39,359 bases of DNA from the NCBI GenBank assembly GCA_030830865.1, contig JAURME010000144.1:1-39359 (forward strand), in the 5' to 3' direction. Numbering within the stretch: the first letter of the stretch is position 1; each line of letters begins with the position of its first letter. Below are positions 1 through 9,789 of the stretch, piece after piece. The translations under genes were made by a program, and so were the position numbers. The notes beneath the pieces were generated by a model. That model worked only from the letters and a program-made list of their open reading frames with translations, made no database searches and was not told where the DNA came from. This stretch comes from Candidatus Nanopelagicales bacterium. Its GTDB lineage: Bacteria; Actinomycetota; Actinomycetes; S36-B12.

Positions 1-1
1 C

Positions 2-391
2 GACGTGTACCGCTCGTCCGGGCCGGGCGGTCAGGGTGTCAACACGACCGACTCCGCGGTACGCATCACGCACATCCCCACGGGGATCGTGGTGTAGTGC
101 CAGAACGAGCGATCCCAGATCCAGAACCGTGCCTCGGCCATGGCCGTCCTGCAGTCCAAGCTCCTGGAAGTCCGGCGCCGCGAGGAGCAGGCCAAGATCG
201 ACGCCCTCAAGGGAGACAGCGCCGGCTCATGGGGCAACCAGATGCGGTCCTACGTCCTGCACCCGTACCAGATGGTCAAGGACCTTCGCACCGAGGAGGA
301 GACCGGGAACACCGCCGCCGTCCTCGACGGGGAGATCGACTCATTCGTGGAAGCGGGAATTCGTTGGCGGAAGCAGACATCCGTCGCCTAG
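2..391 (+). pseudogene. prfB: Peptide chain release factor 2, C-terminal part (5' truncated by window edge), interrupted by an in-frame TAG at 95-97
   Basis: Frame 2 reads [62 protein letters not shown]...; contains the GGQ motif and typical RF2 C-terminus. Same frame resumes after the TAG. Confidence 0.85.
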
Positions 392-457
392 GGTGCGATC
401 TGACTGGAGCACAGACTCACGTCTCTTCTATCCATCTCCCGACTGCGAGGAGCGGCC

Positions 458-1507
458 GTGAAGTCCCTGGTGTACCACGGAAACGGCAACGACGGACATG
501 GGGACTTTCGGTTGGAGGACGTTCCCGTCCCTGATCTCATCCCCGGCAGCGTCGAGGTGGACATCGACTGGTGCGGCATCTGCGGGTCGGATCTGCATGA
601 GTACGAGACGGACACCGCTTCGGGATACACGACCCCCGTGATCCTGGGTCATGAGTTCTCCGGGGTCATCTCCGCGGTGGGTGACGGCGTGGACAACGTA
701 CGGGTGGGCGAGCGCGTCACGGTCGAACCCTTCATGTACTGCAAGTCCTGCGAAGTCTGCCTTGCCGACGAGTACCACCTCTGCGCAAGCCTCGCCGTCG
801 TCGGCGTGCACACCGTCGGGGGCGGATTCGCGGAGAAGGCAGTCATCCCGGCCTACACGGTGCACACAGTTCCGGACTCGGTGTCATCTGAGGTGGCCGC
901 ACTGTGTGAGCCCATCGCCGTGGGATGGCACGCGATGCGCATGGCGGGACTCGCACCGGGACAGACTGCGCTGGTGATCGGCGCGGGCCCCATTGGACTT
1001 ACGTCCCTGATGTGCGCGCAGGCCTTCGGGGCGTCGATGGTCGCGGTGAGCGTCCGCCGCCCCGGAGCCAGGGAGGACGCCGCCGTCAGGCTGAACGCCG
1101 ATGTCGTCCTTGACTCCAGCAAGGTGGATGTCGTCGAGCACATCATGGAGCTCACCGGCGGGCGTGGCGTTGACGCCGTCTTCGAATGCTCGGGTGCCCC
1201 GGAGGGCATGGACACCGCCATGAAGGCCCTCAAGATCGGTGGAACCATCGTCAGCCTCTCGGTCTGGGTCGAGCCGGCGCCGTGCGACTTCATGCAGGTC
1301 CTTCTGAAGGAGGCCCGTATCGTGGGTAGCAAGGGCTACAGCGGTCAGGACTTCCCCGAGGTGATCCAGGCGCTGGCCGAGGGGCGCATTCGCGGCGCCG
1401 AGCAGATCATCACCACGAGAATCGAGCTCGATGACGTCATCTCCCATGGTTTCGCCGAGCTCGAGCGCGATCGCACCAAGCACGTCAAGGTGCTCGTGCG
1501 ACCGTAG
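458..1507 (+). CDS. Zn-dependent medium-chain alcohol dehydrogenase, 2,3-butanediol dehydrogenase-like
   Basis: GTG start; [17 protein letters not shown], structural Zn Cys cluster, GAGPIG nucleotide-binding motif. Confidence 0.85.
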   Translation: MKSLVYHGNGNDGHGDFRLEDVPVPDLIPGSVEVDIDWCGICGSDLHEYETDTASGYTTPVILGHEFSGVISAVGDGVDNVRVGERVTVEPFMYCKSCEVCLADEYHLCASLAVVGVHTVGGGFAEKAVIPAYTVHTVPDSVSSEVAALCEPIAVGWHAMRMAGLAPGQTALVIGAGPIGLTSLMCAQAFGASMVAVSVRRPGAREDAAVRLNADVVLDSSKVDVVEHIMELTGGRGVDAVFECSGAPEGMDTAMKALKIGGTIVSLSVWVEPAPCDFMQVLLKEARIVGSKGYSGQDFPEVIQALAEGRIRGAEQIITTRIELDDVISHGFAELERDRTKHVKVLVRP

Positions 1508-1536
1508 TCGCCAGAGAAGCACCTAGACTGTTCAGC

Positions 1537-2226
1537 GTGATCCTCTTCGACCACGTCACGAAGCTGTACCCCACGCAGCAGCGGCCTGCGCTCGACGACG
1601 TATCGCTGGAGATCGAGAAGGGCGAGTTCGTCTTCCTCGTCGGCCCCTCCGGATCCGGCAAGTCCACCTTTCTTCGTCTCGTGCTCCGCGAGGAGCGCCC
1701 CACGAAGGGTCAGGTCTGGGTCCTCGGCAAGGACCTCAACCGCCTGTCGAACTGGAAGATCCCCATGCTGCGGCGCCAGATCGGCACCGTCTTCCAGGAC
1801 TTCCGCCTGCTGCCCAACAAGACCGTGGCGGAGAACGTGGCCTTCGCCCTCGAGGTGATCGGCAAGCCGTCGTCCCACATCAAGAAGGTCGTCCCGGAGG
1901 TCCTCGAGGTGGTCGGTCTTGAGGGCAAGGAGAGCCGTCGCCCCGACGAACTCTCCGGCGGCGAGCAGCAGCGCGTCGCCATCGCGCGCGCCTTCGTCAA
2001 TCGCCCGATGATGCTCATCGCCGACGAGCCCACGGGCAACCTGGACCCGGGCACCTCGGTCGGCATCATGAAGCTTCTCGATCGCATCAACCGGCTGGGC
2101 ACGACCGTCGTCATGTCGACCCACGATGCCCAGATCGTCGATCAGATGCGCCGTCGCGTCATCGAGCTCGAGGGTGGCCACGTGGTCCGCGACCAGACGC
2201 GCGGCGTCTACGGATACGCCCAATGA
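1537..2226 (+). CDS. ftsE: Cell division ATP-binding protein FtsE
   Basis: Walker [24 protein letters not shown] signature, followed by ftsX. Confidence 0.95.
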   Translation: MILFDHVTKLYPTQQRPALDDVSLEIEKGEFVFLVGPSGSGKSTFLRLVLREERPTKGQVWVLGKDLNRLSNWKIPMLRRQIGTVFQDFRLLPNKTVAENVAFALEVIGKPSSHIKKVVPEVLEVVGLEGKESRRPDELSGGEQQRVAIARAFVNRPMMLIADEPTGNLDPGTSVGIMKLLDRINRLGTTVVMSTHDAQIVDQMRRRVIELEGGHVVRDQTRGVYGYAQ

Positions 2227-3131
2227 GGGCGACCTTCGTCGCCAGCGAGGTCGGCAACGGCCTGCGGCGCAACCTCACGATGACCCTCGCCGTGATCATC
2301 ACGGTGGCGGTGTCCCTCGCCCTGTTCGGTGCGAGCCTTCTCGTGCGTGCGCAGGTGTCCGCGATGAAGGACTTCTGGTACGACAAGGTCGAGGTCTCGA
2401 TCTTCCTGTGCAGCAAGGGCAGTGATACTCCCTCGTGCGCCGGCGGCGCGGTAACGGCGGCCCAGCGCGACCAGATCAAGGCGGACCTCGAGAGCCTGCG
2501 CCCGCTCGTCGACGAGATCTACTACGAGTCCAAGGCCGAGGCGTACCAGCGGTTCACCGAACAATTCAAGAACTCTCCGATCGTCGACAACGTCACCGAG
2601 AAGTCACTTCCCGAGTCTTTCCGCGTGAAGCTGGCGGATCCGACCAAGTACGACGTCGTCGCATCCGCGTTCGCCGGGCGACCCGGCATCGAGCAGGTCA
2701 ACGATCAGCGGCAGGTGCTCGACAAGTTCTTCCAGTTGCTGGGCGGTCTGCAGGCCATCGCACTGCTCATCGCGGGCGTCATGCTGGTGGTAACGGTCCT
2801 GCTGATCGTCAACACGATGCGCGTCGCGGCGTTCAGCCGACGCCGTGAGACGAGCATCATGCGTCTGGTCGGCGCCTCGAACTTCTACATCCAGCTTCCT
2901 TTCCTCCTCGAGGCGGCGTTCGCCGCGGCGATCGGCGCGGTCCTCGCGATCGGCGCGCTCGTCCTCATGAAGGTCGTCATCATCGACGGAGTCCTGGCGC
3001 CGTCCTTCCAGTTCACGGCGTTCGTCGGTTGGGAGGCTGTTGCGGCGATCGCCCCGGTCATGCTGATCACGGGCATCGCCTTGGCAGGTCTCGCCGCCTT
3101 CTTCACCCTCCGCAAGTACCTGCGCGTGTGA
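2223..3131 (+). CDS. ftsX: Cell division protein FtsX (permease-like)
   Basis: Overlaps ftsE (ATGA); N-terminal TM, extracellular loop, FtsX-type C-terminal TM domain. Confidence 0.93.
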   Translation: MRATFVASEVGNGLRRNLTMTLAVIITVAVSLALFGASLLVRAQVSAMKDFWYDKVEVSIFLCSKGSDTPSCAGGAVTAAQRDQIKADLESLRPLVDEIYYESKAEAYQRFTEQFKNSPIVDNVTEKSLPESFRVKLADPTKYDVVASAFAGRPGIEQVNDQRQVLDKFFQLLGGLQAIALLIAGVMLVVTVLLIVNTMRVAAFSRRRETSIMRLVGASNFYIQLPFLLEAAFAAAIGAVLAIGALVLMKVVIIDGVLAPSFQFTAFVGWEAVAAIAPVMLITGIALAGLAAFFTLRKYLRV

Positions 3132-4111
3132 GCAGCCTCCTCAGTCTCGAGCCACTCCCGCGGACCCGGCGGGGGTGGATCGCCCTCGTGGTCGTGGGGG
3201 TCTTCCTCGTGGTGGCCTTTTCGGTCGTCGTCCGCTTCTACGACGCCGAGGGCGGAATCAACGTCTCCGGTGGTGCCGATGTCCCGCCGGACGCTTCCGG
3301 TGTGATGGTCCAGATCGAGCCCCTGACGGTGGACGCGAACGTCAACACCGCGCGCATGCGCCTGTCGTTCGGGCCGGAGGGTGGCGAACTCTTCGACGAC
3401 CAGGGGCGGCCGACGAAGAACATACGCATCACCGTGGCCAACGCGTTCCAGGGCCCCAACGAGTTCAAGTTCCCGGCCGGCTCGGCCATGGGAGCCAGAG
3501 AAGTGGTCGTGGGCATGGCAGGTGACACGGCCGTCTATCCCTTCGATGACCACGGTGTCGAACTCATCTTCACGGCCGACACCTTCACCAAGGGGGCGGA
3601 CGGCGCCGTCACGTCCGAAAAGCCGATCGACCTGTTCCTCGAAGCCAGCGGCGGAGTGAACGGCTGGGACACGTCCGTGGAGATCGATCCTGATATAGGG
3701 GTCGGCTACTACGCGTCTTTCGATTTCGCCCGCGCCTTCTCGACCGTCGCCTTCGTGATGGTGATCCTCGTCATCGCGGGAGTGCTGGCCTTCCTGGCCC
3801 TTGTCACCGGCGCGCTGGTCCAGGCAGACCGTCGACCGGCCGAGGCGGCACTGCTCTCCTGGACGGCCGCCTTGATCTTTGCGCTGCCAGCTCTGCGCAA
3901 CTACATGCCCAACGCACCGCCATTCGGTGCCTCCATCGACATGTACGCCTACCTGTGGTTCATCGTGGCTGCGGGCGCAGCCGCCGTGCTGGTGATCTTC
4001 GGCTGGAACGGGCAGCGGCTGGCGGAGAAGCGACGGATCGAACGCGAGCGAGAACATGAACGTGACCTCGCGGGCACTCCTGCCGGCACCGGGGGCTCGC
4101 ATGCCACGTGA
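3128..4111 (+). CDS. Membrane protein, DUF4436-like
   Basis: GTG start overlapping ftsX stop (GTGA); N-terminal TM, large soluble region, about three C-terminal TM segments; family assignment from memory. Confidence 0.55.
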   Translation: MSSLLSLEPLPRTRRGWIALVVVGVFLVVAFSVVVRFYDAEGGINVSGGADVPPDASGVMVQIEPLTVDANVNTARMRLSFGPEGGELFDDQGRPTKNIRITVANAFQGPNEFKFPAGSAMGAREVVVGMAGDTAVYPFDDHGVELIFTADTFTKGADGAVTSEKPIDLFLEASGGVNGWDTSVEIDPDIGVGYYASFDFARAFSTVAFVMVILVIAGVLAFLALVTGALVQADRRPAEAALLSWTAALIFALPALRNYMPNAPPFGASIDMYAYLWFIVAAGAAAVLVIFGWNGQRLAEKRRIEREREHERDLAGTPAGTGGSHAT

Positions 4112-4577
4112 GAAGGGGCGCACGCTTGTCGCCCAGAACAAGAAGGCCCGGCACGACTACTCGATCGAGGACGTATACGAGGCCGGCATGGTGCTGACCG
4201 GCACCGAGGTGAAGTCCCTGCGAGCAGGTCGGGCGTCCCTGACCGATGGCTTTGCGACCCTCGATGACGGTGAGGTCTGGCTCCGCGGCGTCCACATCCC
4301 CGAGTACACGCAGGGCACGTGGACCAATCACGAGCCGCGAAGGGCTCGCAAGCTCCTGCTGCACAAGGAGGAGCTGAACCGCATCGCCAAGAAAGTCCAC
4401 GACACCGGCGTGACGCTCGTTCCGCTCGCCCTCTACTTCAAGGACGGCTACGCCAAGGTCGAGATCGCCGTGGCCCGTGGCCGCAAGAGCTACGACAAGC
4501 GGCAGGCCATCGCCGAGCGCGAGTCCAAGCGTGAGGCCGACCGTGCCGTCGGCCGACGGTCCAAGGGCGTCGAGTAG
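4101..4577 (+). CDS. smpB: SsrA-binding protein SmpB
   Basis: [37 protein letters not shown]...[18 protein letters not shown]; ssrA lies immediately downstream. Confidence 0.95.
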   Translation: MPREKGRTLVAQNKKARHDYSIEDVYEAGMVLTGTEVKSLRAGRASLTDGFATLDDGEVWLRGVHIPEYTQGTWTNHEPRRARKLLLHKEELNRIAKKVHDTGVTLVPLALYFKDGYAKVEIAVARGRKSYDKRQAIAERESKREADRAVGRRSKGVE

Positions 4578-4620
4578 CTGCTCCGGCACATCCCCCGGGC
4601 GGTCCGTCCTGAACTGCCTA

Positions 4621-4682
4621 CGCGAGTGGTCAGTTGTCGGGACTCCCGAGGCCTCTGGCACCCCGACAACTGACCACTCGCG
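4621..4682. terminator. Long inverted repeat / stem-loop between smpB and ssrA
   Basis: CGCGAGTGGTCAGTTGTCGGG (4621-4641) and its perfect reverse complement (4662-4682), loop about 20 nt; no T-tract. Confidence 0.6.
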
Positions 4683-4790
4683 GGACGGGGGAGGGGAATG
4701 CAGAGGTCGGCGGGTTGGTTGTCCTGACTGATGGGCGTACCATCGAAGTCGGCCACGCGATCGAAGGATCAGCCGATTGACAATTCCACA

Positions 4791-5158
4791 GGGGGTGACA
4801 GGTTTCGACGGACAGATGTCTTGACTGGTGAAGCGTGTCGAGAATCCAGGGTGATCTCGTAAAACATCCTTGGAAACTAATAACTGCCAACAAGAAGCAG
4901 TCTGCTGACGCTTACGCCCTCGCGGCCTAAGCACTAGATCAGCCGTCAGCCCGATGCGTCCCCGAATCGGGAGCTGGCGTCGCCAGGGGACTCACCAAGC
5001 CCTCCGGTCACGGGAGGGGGAGGAAAACCAAACAGTGACTGGACCGTCACCGCACAGTGCCACACGAAGTGCGGGGGTCGAGTAGCGACAGCGTGGCTAC
5101 ACACGTAGAAGAACAGAAGAGGCCTGCACGGACCCGGGTTCGATTCCCGGCACCTCCA
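4791..5158 (+). ncRNA. ssrA: Transfer-messenger RNA (tmRNA)
   Basis: GGGGGTGACAGGTTTCGACGG 5' end; tag ORF GCC AAC AAG AAG CAG TCT GCT GAC GCT TAC GCC CTC GCG GCC TAA (4886-4930) = ANKKQSADAYALAA; T-arm GGGTTCGATTCCC and acceptor CACCTCC at 3' end. Confidence 0.95.
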
Positions 5159-5164
5159 CAACGG

Positions 5165-5198
5165 ACGAAGGTCCAGGGTTGATCCCCTGGGCCTTCGT
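5165..5198 (+). terminator. Terminator-like hairpin downstream of ssrA
   Basis: ACGAAGGTCCAGGG-ttgatc-CCCTGGGCCTTCGT, 14-bp stem with one G-T wobble. Confidence 0.6.
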
Positions 5199-5287
5199 GC
5201 GTTGTTGGGGTTGTTCGTCGGGAATCGGGAGGAGTCCGCCTTGGGGGCGGTCGACGGATTCCGGCACCTCCACAGGGGGCTACACGA

Positions 5288-5323
5288 CAGGAAGGGCCCG
5301 ACCGTGAGGTCGGGCCCTTCCTG
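5288..5323. terminator. Bidirectional terminator hairpin, ssrA region/cspA
   Basis: CAGGAAGGGCCCGACC-gtga-GGTCGGGCCCTTCCTG, perfect 16-bp stem. Confidence 0.75.
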
Positions 5324-5340
5324 TTGACTGAAGTCAGAGG

Positions 5341-5544
5341 TCAGACGACGCGGACCTTGTCAGCCTGGGGACCCTTCGGGCCCTGGGTGATGTCGAACTC
5401 GACGGTCTGGTTCTCATCGAGCGAGCGGTAGCCATCGGAGTCGATAGCGGAGTAGTGGACGAAAACGTCCGGTCCGCCGTCAGCCTGCTCGATGAAGCCG
5501 AAGCCCTTTTCCGCGTTGAACCACTTAACGGTGCCTTGTGCCAT
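5341..5544 (-). CDS. cspA: Cold shock protein
   Basis: [34 protein letters not shown] (RNP1 KGFGFI, RNP2 VFVHY). Confidence 0.95.
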   Translation of the reverse strand: MAQGTVKWFNAEKGFGFIEQADGGPDVFVHYSAIDSDGYRSLDENQTVEFDITQGPKGPQADKVRVV

Positions 5545-5721
5545 GATGCCAAATCTCCTTGACGAGTGACGTGCCAGGCGGTTTACCTGCTACGCGGTGA
5601 AGCCGTATCGCGCCTGTGTCCTCGTGGGGATCTGGTGCTGACATGCCTTTACCTAGGGACAAGGGTGGCCTATAGGGGTGGAGGGCCGCACACCGGGGTC
5701 CCCTATGGCGCGATTTCACCT

Positions 5722-6311
5722 ATGGACCTGCCCACGCGGGTGGCTGTCCTCCTCTACCCTCCCCTGCGTGCGAACCTTCCGGATACCCCCGTCGGAGCCT
5801 GCGTCCTCGGGCTCGCCTCGTCCATCGCCCTCGCGTCCCCGGTGGCTGCGGACGGCGGAGCCTCCATAAGCATCGGAATGGGCCAGAGGGGCAACGACGG
5901 ATACGGGCATACCGACCAAGGCCACCATCACGGGCACCGCAACATCAGGCACCTGCTCGGTCACGGCGACGGACGGTCTGGGCTCGTCGGCAACCTATGA
6001 GCTGCCCCTGGGCCATGGGTGAGCAGACGGCCTCGCTCGGCAAGGCGTTCGACCCGAACGGGATGCTCACGCAGGGCAATAAGTACCTCACGGGCCCGGT
6101 CGGGCTGAAGACTGATCAGGGCAACAAGGTGATCTACACCGTGACCGGGAAGAAGAAGTTCTGCTCGAAGGTGGTCATGCAGATGAAGGTCTACCTCGTA
6201 ACGTCCAAGACATCCGCTGACAAGTCCTGCACGGTCAAGGCGAAGGCGCCCACGACGTCGGATGACTACAACCCCCTCAACGTCATCAACACCCTCGGCG
6301 TCTTCCACTAG
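5722..6311 (+). pseudogene. Putative secreted protein (signal-peptide-like N-terminus, Ig-like/beta-rich C-terminus) split across three frames
   Basis: Frame 1 ...VGACVLGLASSIALASPVAADGGASISIGMGQR, then frame 2 TDTGIPTKATITGTATSGTCSVTATDGLGSSATYELPLGHG, then frame 0 GEQTASLGKAFDPNGMLTQGNKYLTGPVGLKTDQGNKVIYTVTGKKKFCSKVV...; see finding. Confidence 0.4.
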
Positions 6312-6349
6312 CGCGGCGGATTGTCGCGGCGGCCTGACATGATCGGGCC

Positions 6350-7228
6350 GTGACCCGCCTGCTCGACCGACCGCCGGCCTGGTCGCTCGCCGTCGTGGCG
6401 ATGCTGTCGGTGCAGATGGGCGCTGCGATCTCCGTAGGCCTGTTCGACGACATCGGCGTCGGTGGCACGGCATGGCTGCGCCTGAGTCTGGGCGCCCTCG
6501 GTTTCGTCCTGCTCGCGCGTCCGCGTTACTGGAGGTGGAGCCTGCGCGAACTGCGAGCACCCGTCCTGCTGGGTCTGGTCTCGGCGATGATGACGCTGAC
6601 CTTCCTCGCCGCCATTGACCGGCTGCCGCTGGGAACGGTGGTGGCGATCGAGTTCATGGGGCCGCTGACGGTGGCTGCCATGCACAGTTCGACCCGACGA
6701 GCCCTGGCCTGGCCGGTGCTCGCCCTCATCGGCGTCGTCCTGCTCACCGAGCCGTGGCAGGGGAGCCTTGACGCGCTGGGCATCGCCTTCGCCGCCGTGG
6801 CCGCCGTCGGCTGGGGCCTGTACATCGTCATCACCCAGCACGTGGGGGACCGCTTCGCCGGAATCGACGGCTTGGCCATCTCCCTTCCCGTGGCGGCGAT
6901 CGTCACCGCCGCTGTCGGCATCCCCCAGGCGTGGGGGCACATCACCTGGCAGGTGATGGGCATCGCCCTGCTGGCCGCCCTGCTGCTTCCACTCATTCCC
7001 TGGACGTTCGAGCTCTACGCGCTGCGGCGACTGAACAAGGCCGCCTTCGGCACGCTCATGGCGCTCGAGCCGGCCATCGCGCTGCTGATCGGGTTGATCG
7101 TCCTGCGTCAGGTCCCGCTGGTCCCGCAGTGGGTGGGCATCGCCTGCGTGGTCATCGCCGGCATTGCGGCCGAGCGCACGGGCCATCGGCAGGAGGAACT
7201 GCCCGAGCTCGAGACACCGTTGACGTAG
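6350..7228 (+). CDS. EamA/RhtA-family (DMT superfamily) exporter
   Basis: GTG start; about 10 TM segments, IEFMGPLTVA and ALEPAIALLIGL motifs typical of EamA. Confidence 0.85.
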   Translation: MTRLLDRPPAWSLAVVAMLSVQMGAAISVGLFDDIGVGGTAWLRLSLGALGFVLLARPRYWRWSLRELRAPVLLGLVSAMMTLTFLAAIDRLPLGTVVAIEFMGPLTVAAMHSSTRRALAWPVLALIGVVLLTEPWQGSLDALGIAFAAVAAVGWGLYIVITQHVGDRFAGIDGLAISLPVAAIVTAAVGIPQAWGHITWQVMGIALLAALLLPLIPWTFELYALRRLNKAAFGTLMALEPAIALLIGLIVLRQVPLVPQWVGIACVVIAGIAAERTGHRQEELPELETPLT

Positions 7229-7243
7229 CCCTGGGTCCGCAGA

Positions 7244-7822
7244 TCAGCGGCCCGAACCACCGAGCACCCGGTCGACCATCTGTCGGCGCAGGCGCGGTTG
7301 GGCTCGTGCCTTGGGGTCGAAGGAGAAGTCGACGGCGACGCCCAGGACAGCCGAGACGATGCGCTGGGCCTCCCGATGGACGACAGCCGTCGGCCGGGAG
7401 AGCCCCCGTTCCGCGATGAGGATGCGCTCGAAGCGACCCACGGCACCGTCGATGCGCCCACGTTCGATGTCCGCGAGTTCAGTATCGGCGACGGCATATC
7501 CGAGGTAGGCGATCGTGACCCGCCAGTCGTCCAGGCTCTCGTCGTCGAGGGGGAGCAGGGCAGCGACGCAGCCCTCGAGACCCTCGCCCGCCACCTCGGC
7601 CGCCTCGAATCGGCGCACCTGGCGGGCGGAGACCCAGTGGAAGGTAGCGAGCACGAGGTCGCGCATGTCCCGGAAGTAGGTGCTGACGATGGCCCGACTG
7701 GTGCCGGCTTCGGCGGCCAGCCTGCGCATGGTGAGGGCATGCAGGCCCTCGTGCGCGACGATCCGGCACGCGAGCTCGGCGATCTGGTCGCGAGTCTTCT
7801 CATGGTCCACGAGGACGGGCAT
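7244..7822 (-). CDS. TetR-family transcriptional regulator
   Basis: N-terminal HTH: IAELACRIVAHEGLHALTMRRLAAEAGTSRAIVSTYFRDMRDLV. Confidence 0.85.
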   Translation of the reverse strand: MPVLVDHEKTRDQIAELACRIVAHEGLHALTMRRLAAEAGTSRAIVSTYFRDMRDLVLATFHWVSARQVRRFEAAEVAGEGLEGCVAALLPLDDESLDDWRVTIAYLGYAVADTELADIERGRIDGAVGRFERILIAERGLSRPTAVVHREAQRIVSAVLGVAVDFSFDPKARAQPRLRRQMVDRVLGGSGR

Positions 7823-7956
7823 GGCGCCATTCTGCCGGTTCGGGCGAGGTATCGTCGTCGTTCAGTGTCATACGGCATGTTTTCCATGCCAAGTGGCTTT
7901 TCACATCAGGTGCCCGGCGGTAGGGTCATGCAAACGCCCTCGACCTGGGAGAAGTC

Positions 7957-9596
7957 ATGAGTGAGCAGGCCACCAAGTTCGACCGCGAGGTCGACGTCAT
8001 CGTCCTCGGAACCGGGGGTGCCGGGCTGACCGCGGCCCTGGCCGCCCACGACTTCGGTGCCGGTGAGGTCCTCATCCTCGAGAAGTTCGGGATGATCGGC
8101 GGCACGTCCGCGATGTCCGGCGGGATGCTCTGGATCCCCTTGAACGACCAGCAGGCCGAGAAGGGCGTGGAGGACTCCTACGACGAGGTCGTGACCTACA
8201 TCGACGGTCTCGCTGACGATGGTCACCTGGACCCGGAGACCCTCGGCGCCTTCCTCGAGGAGGGTCCGAAGATGCTGCGCTGGCTCGAGGAGAAGACGCC
8301 CGTCCGTCTGCGCCTGTTCGAGGGTTTTCCTGACTACCAGTCCTGGGCTGACGGGGCCATGGAGCACGGCAGCCGTTCCCTGGACAACGACGTGTTCCCG
8401 TTCGTCGAACTCGGGTCATGGGCGAAGTGGGTCAACCCGCCCAAGGTCGGGTGGCCCCGACGCACCAGCATGATCGAGGACTACTACACGCCGAACCTCC
8501 CCGCGGACGTCCTCGCCGACCGGGAGGAGCGCGACTGCCGTGGTCAGGGCCAGGCGCTCATCGGATCCCTGCTCAAGGGTGTGCTCGACCGCGGGATCGA
8601 ACTGCGTCGGGAGTCCCGCTCCAAGCAGCTGATCACCGAGGGTCGCCGCGTCGTCGGGGTCGTGAGGAGGAGGACGGAAAGGCGATCCCCATCGGCGCTC
8701 GCAAGGGCGTCATCATCGCGACCGGCGGCTTCGAGTGGAACGAGAAGCTCGTGCACTCCTTCTTGCGCGGGCCGATGACCGGCCCGGTCAGCGTCCCCGA
8801 GTGCGAGGGGGACGGCCTCCTGATGGCCATGGAGGTCGGTGCCAGCCTGGGGAACATGGGCAAGTCGTGGTGGCTGCAGTCCAGTCAGGAGATGGCCGCC
8901 CATGGCCAGGGCAAGGCGAACTACCTGATCGGGAACTCCGAGCGCACCCGTCCTCGGTCCATCCTCGTCAACCGGGCAGCGAAGCGCTTCGTCAACGAGG
9001 CAGCGAACTACAACGCCATCGGCCCGGTCCTCCACAACTTCGACGCCAACACCCACGACTACATGAATCTGCCGTTCTGGATCATCGTCGACCAGACATA
9101 CGTGGAGAAGTACCGCTTCTTCAATGCGACGACCAAGGGAGTGGTCCCGGACTGGGCCACGCGGGCGGACACCATCGAGGCCCTGGGCGATGCCATCCGT
9201 CTGGACGGCACCGTCCTGGCCGAGACGGTCGAACGGTTCAACAAGGACGTCGCCAACGGCCGGGACTCGGAGTTCGGCCGAGGCGATCAGACGTATGACC
9301 AGTTCTGGGGTGACAAGGACTTCGACGGTGTCTACCGGACCCTTGGGCCGATCGAGAACGCTCCCTTCTACGCGGTGAAGATGGAGTCCGGCGTCCTCGG
9401 CACGTGCGGCGGTCCCCGCGCGAATGCCGACGCGCAGGTCATCGACTGGCAGGACCAGCCGATCGAGGGCCTCTACATCTGCAGCAATGCGATGTCCTCC
9501 TCCACGGCGGGCGTGTACGGAGGGGCGGGCGGCACGCTCGGGCCCGGAATGACGTTCGGCTTCATCGCCGGGCGCCACGCCGCACGGTCCGCCTGA
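7957..9596 (+). pseudogene. FAD-binding dehydrogenase, 3-ketosteroid dehydrogenase/fumarate reductase-like flavoprotein, with an apparent frameshift near 8662-8672
   Basis: N-part (frame 1) VDVIVLGTGGAGLTAALAAHDFGAGEVLILEKFGMIGGTSAMSGGMLWIP; C-part (frame 0) EEEDGKAIPIGARKGVIIATGGFEWNEK...YGGAGGTLGPGMTFGFIAGRHAA. Both halves belong to one protein family. Confidence 0.8.
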
Positions 9597-9656
9597 CGTC
9601 GAGGGATCCTCTCCGCATAGCGAACCTGACTTCCGCTCCTGCATACTGATCGCACG

Positions 9657-9675
9657 TGCCGACGGTCCGTCGGCA
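9657..9675 (+). terminator. Hairpin downstream of flavoprotein gene
   Basis: TGCCGACG-gtc-CGTCGGCA, perfect 8-bp stem. Confidence 0.4.
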
Positions 9676-9789
9676 AGGCTGGCCTATTGTTGGTCGAATA
9701 CCTGAGCACGGAAGTGGTAAGGGCCTTGGCGCTGCGCTTAGTGTGATCATCCGGTCACCGTCAGCAGCGCCTCGAGGGGAGGGGGGTCC

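Noticed and set aside
2885-4141. 418-aa minus-strand ORF
   Set aside because: Antisense to ftsX and the DUF4436-like gene; no motif.
4777-4782. TTGACA as ssrA -35 box
   Set aside because: Only 8 bp from the mature tmRNA 5' end with no suitably placed -10.
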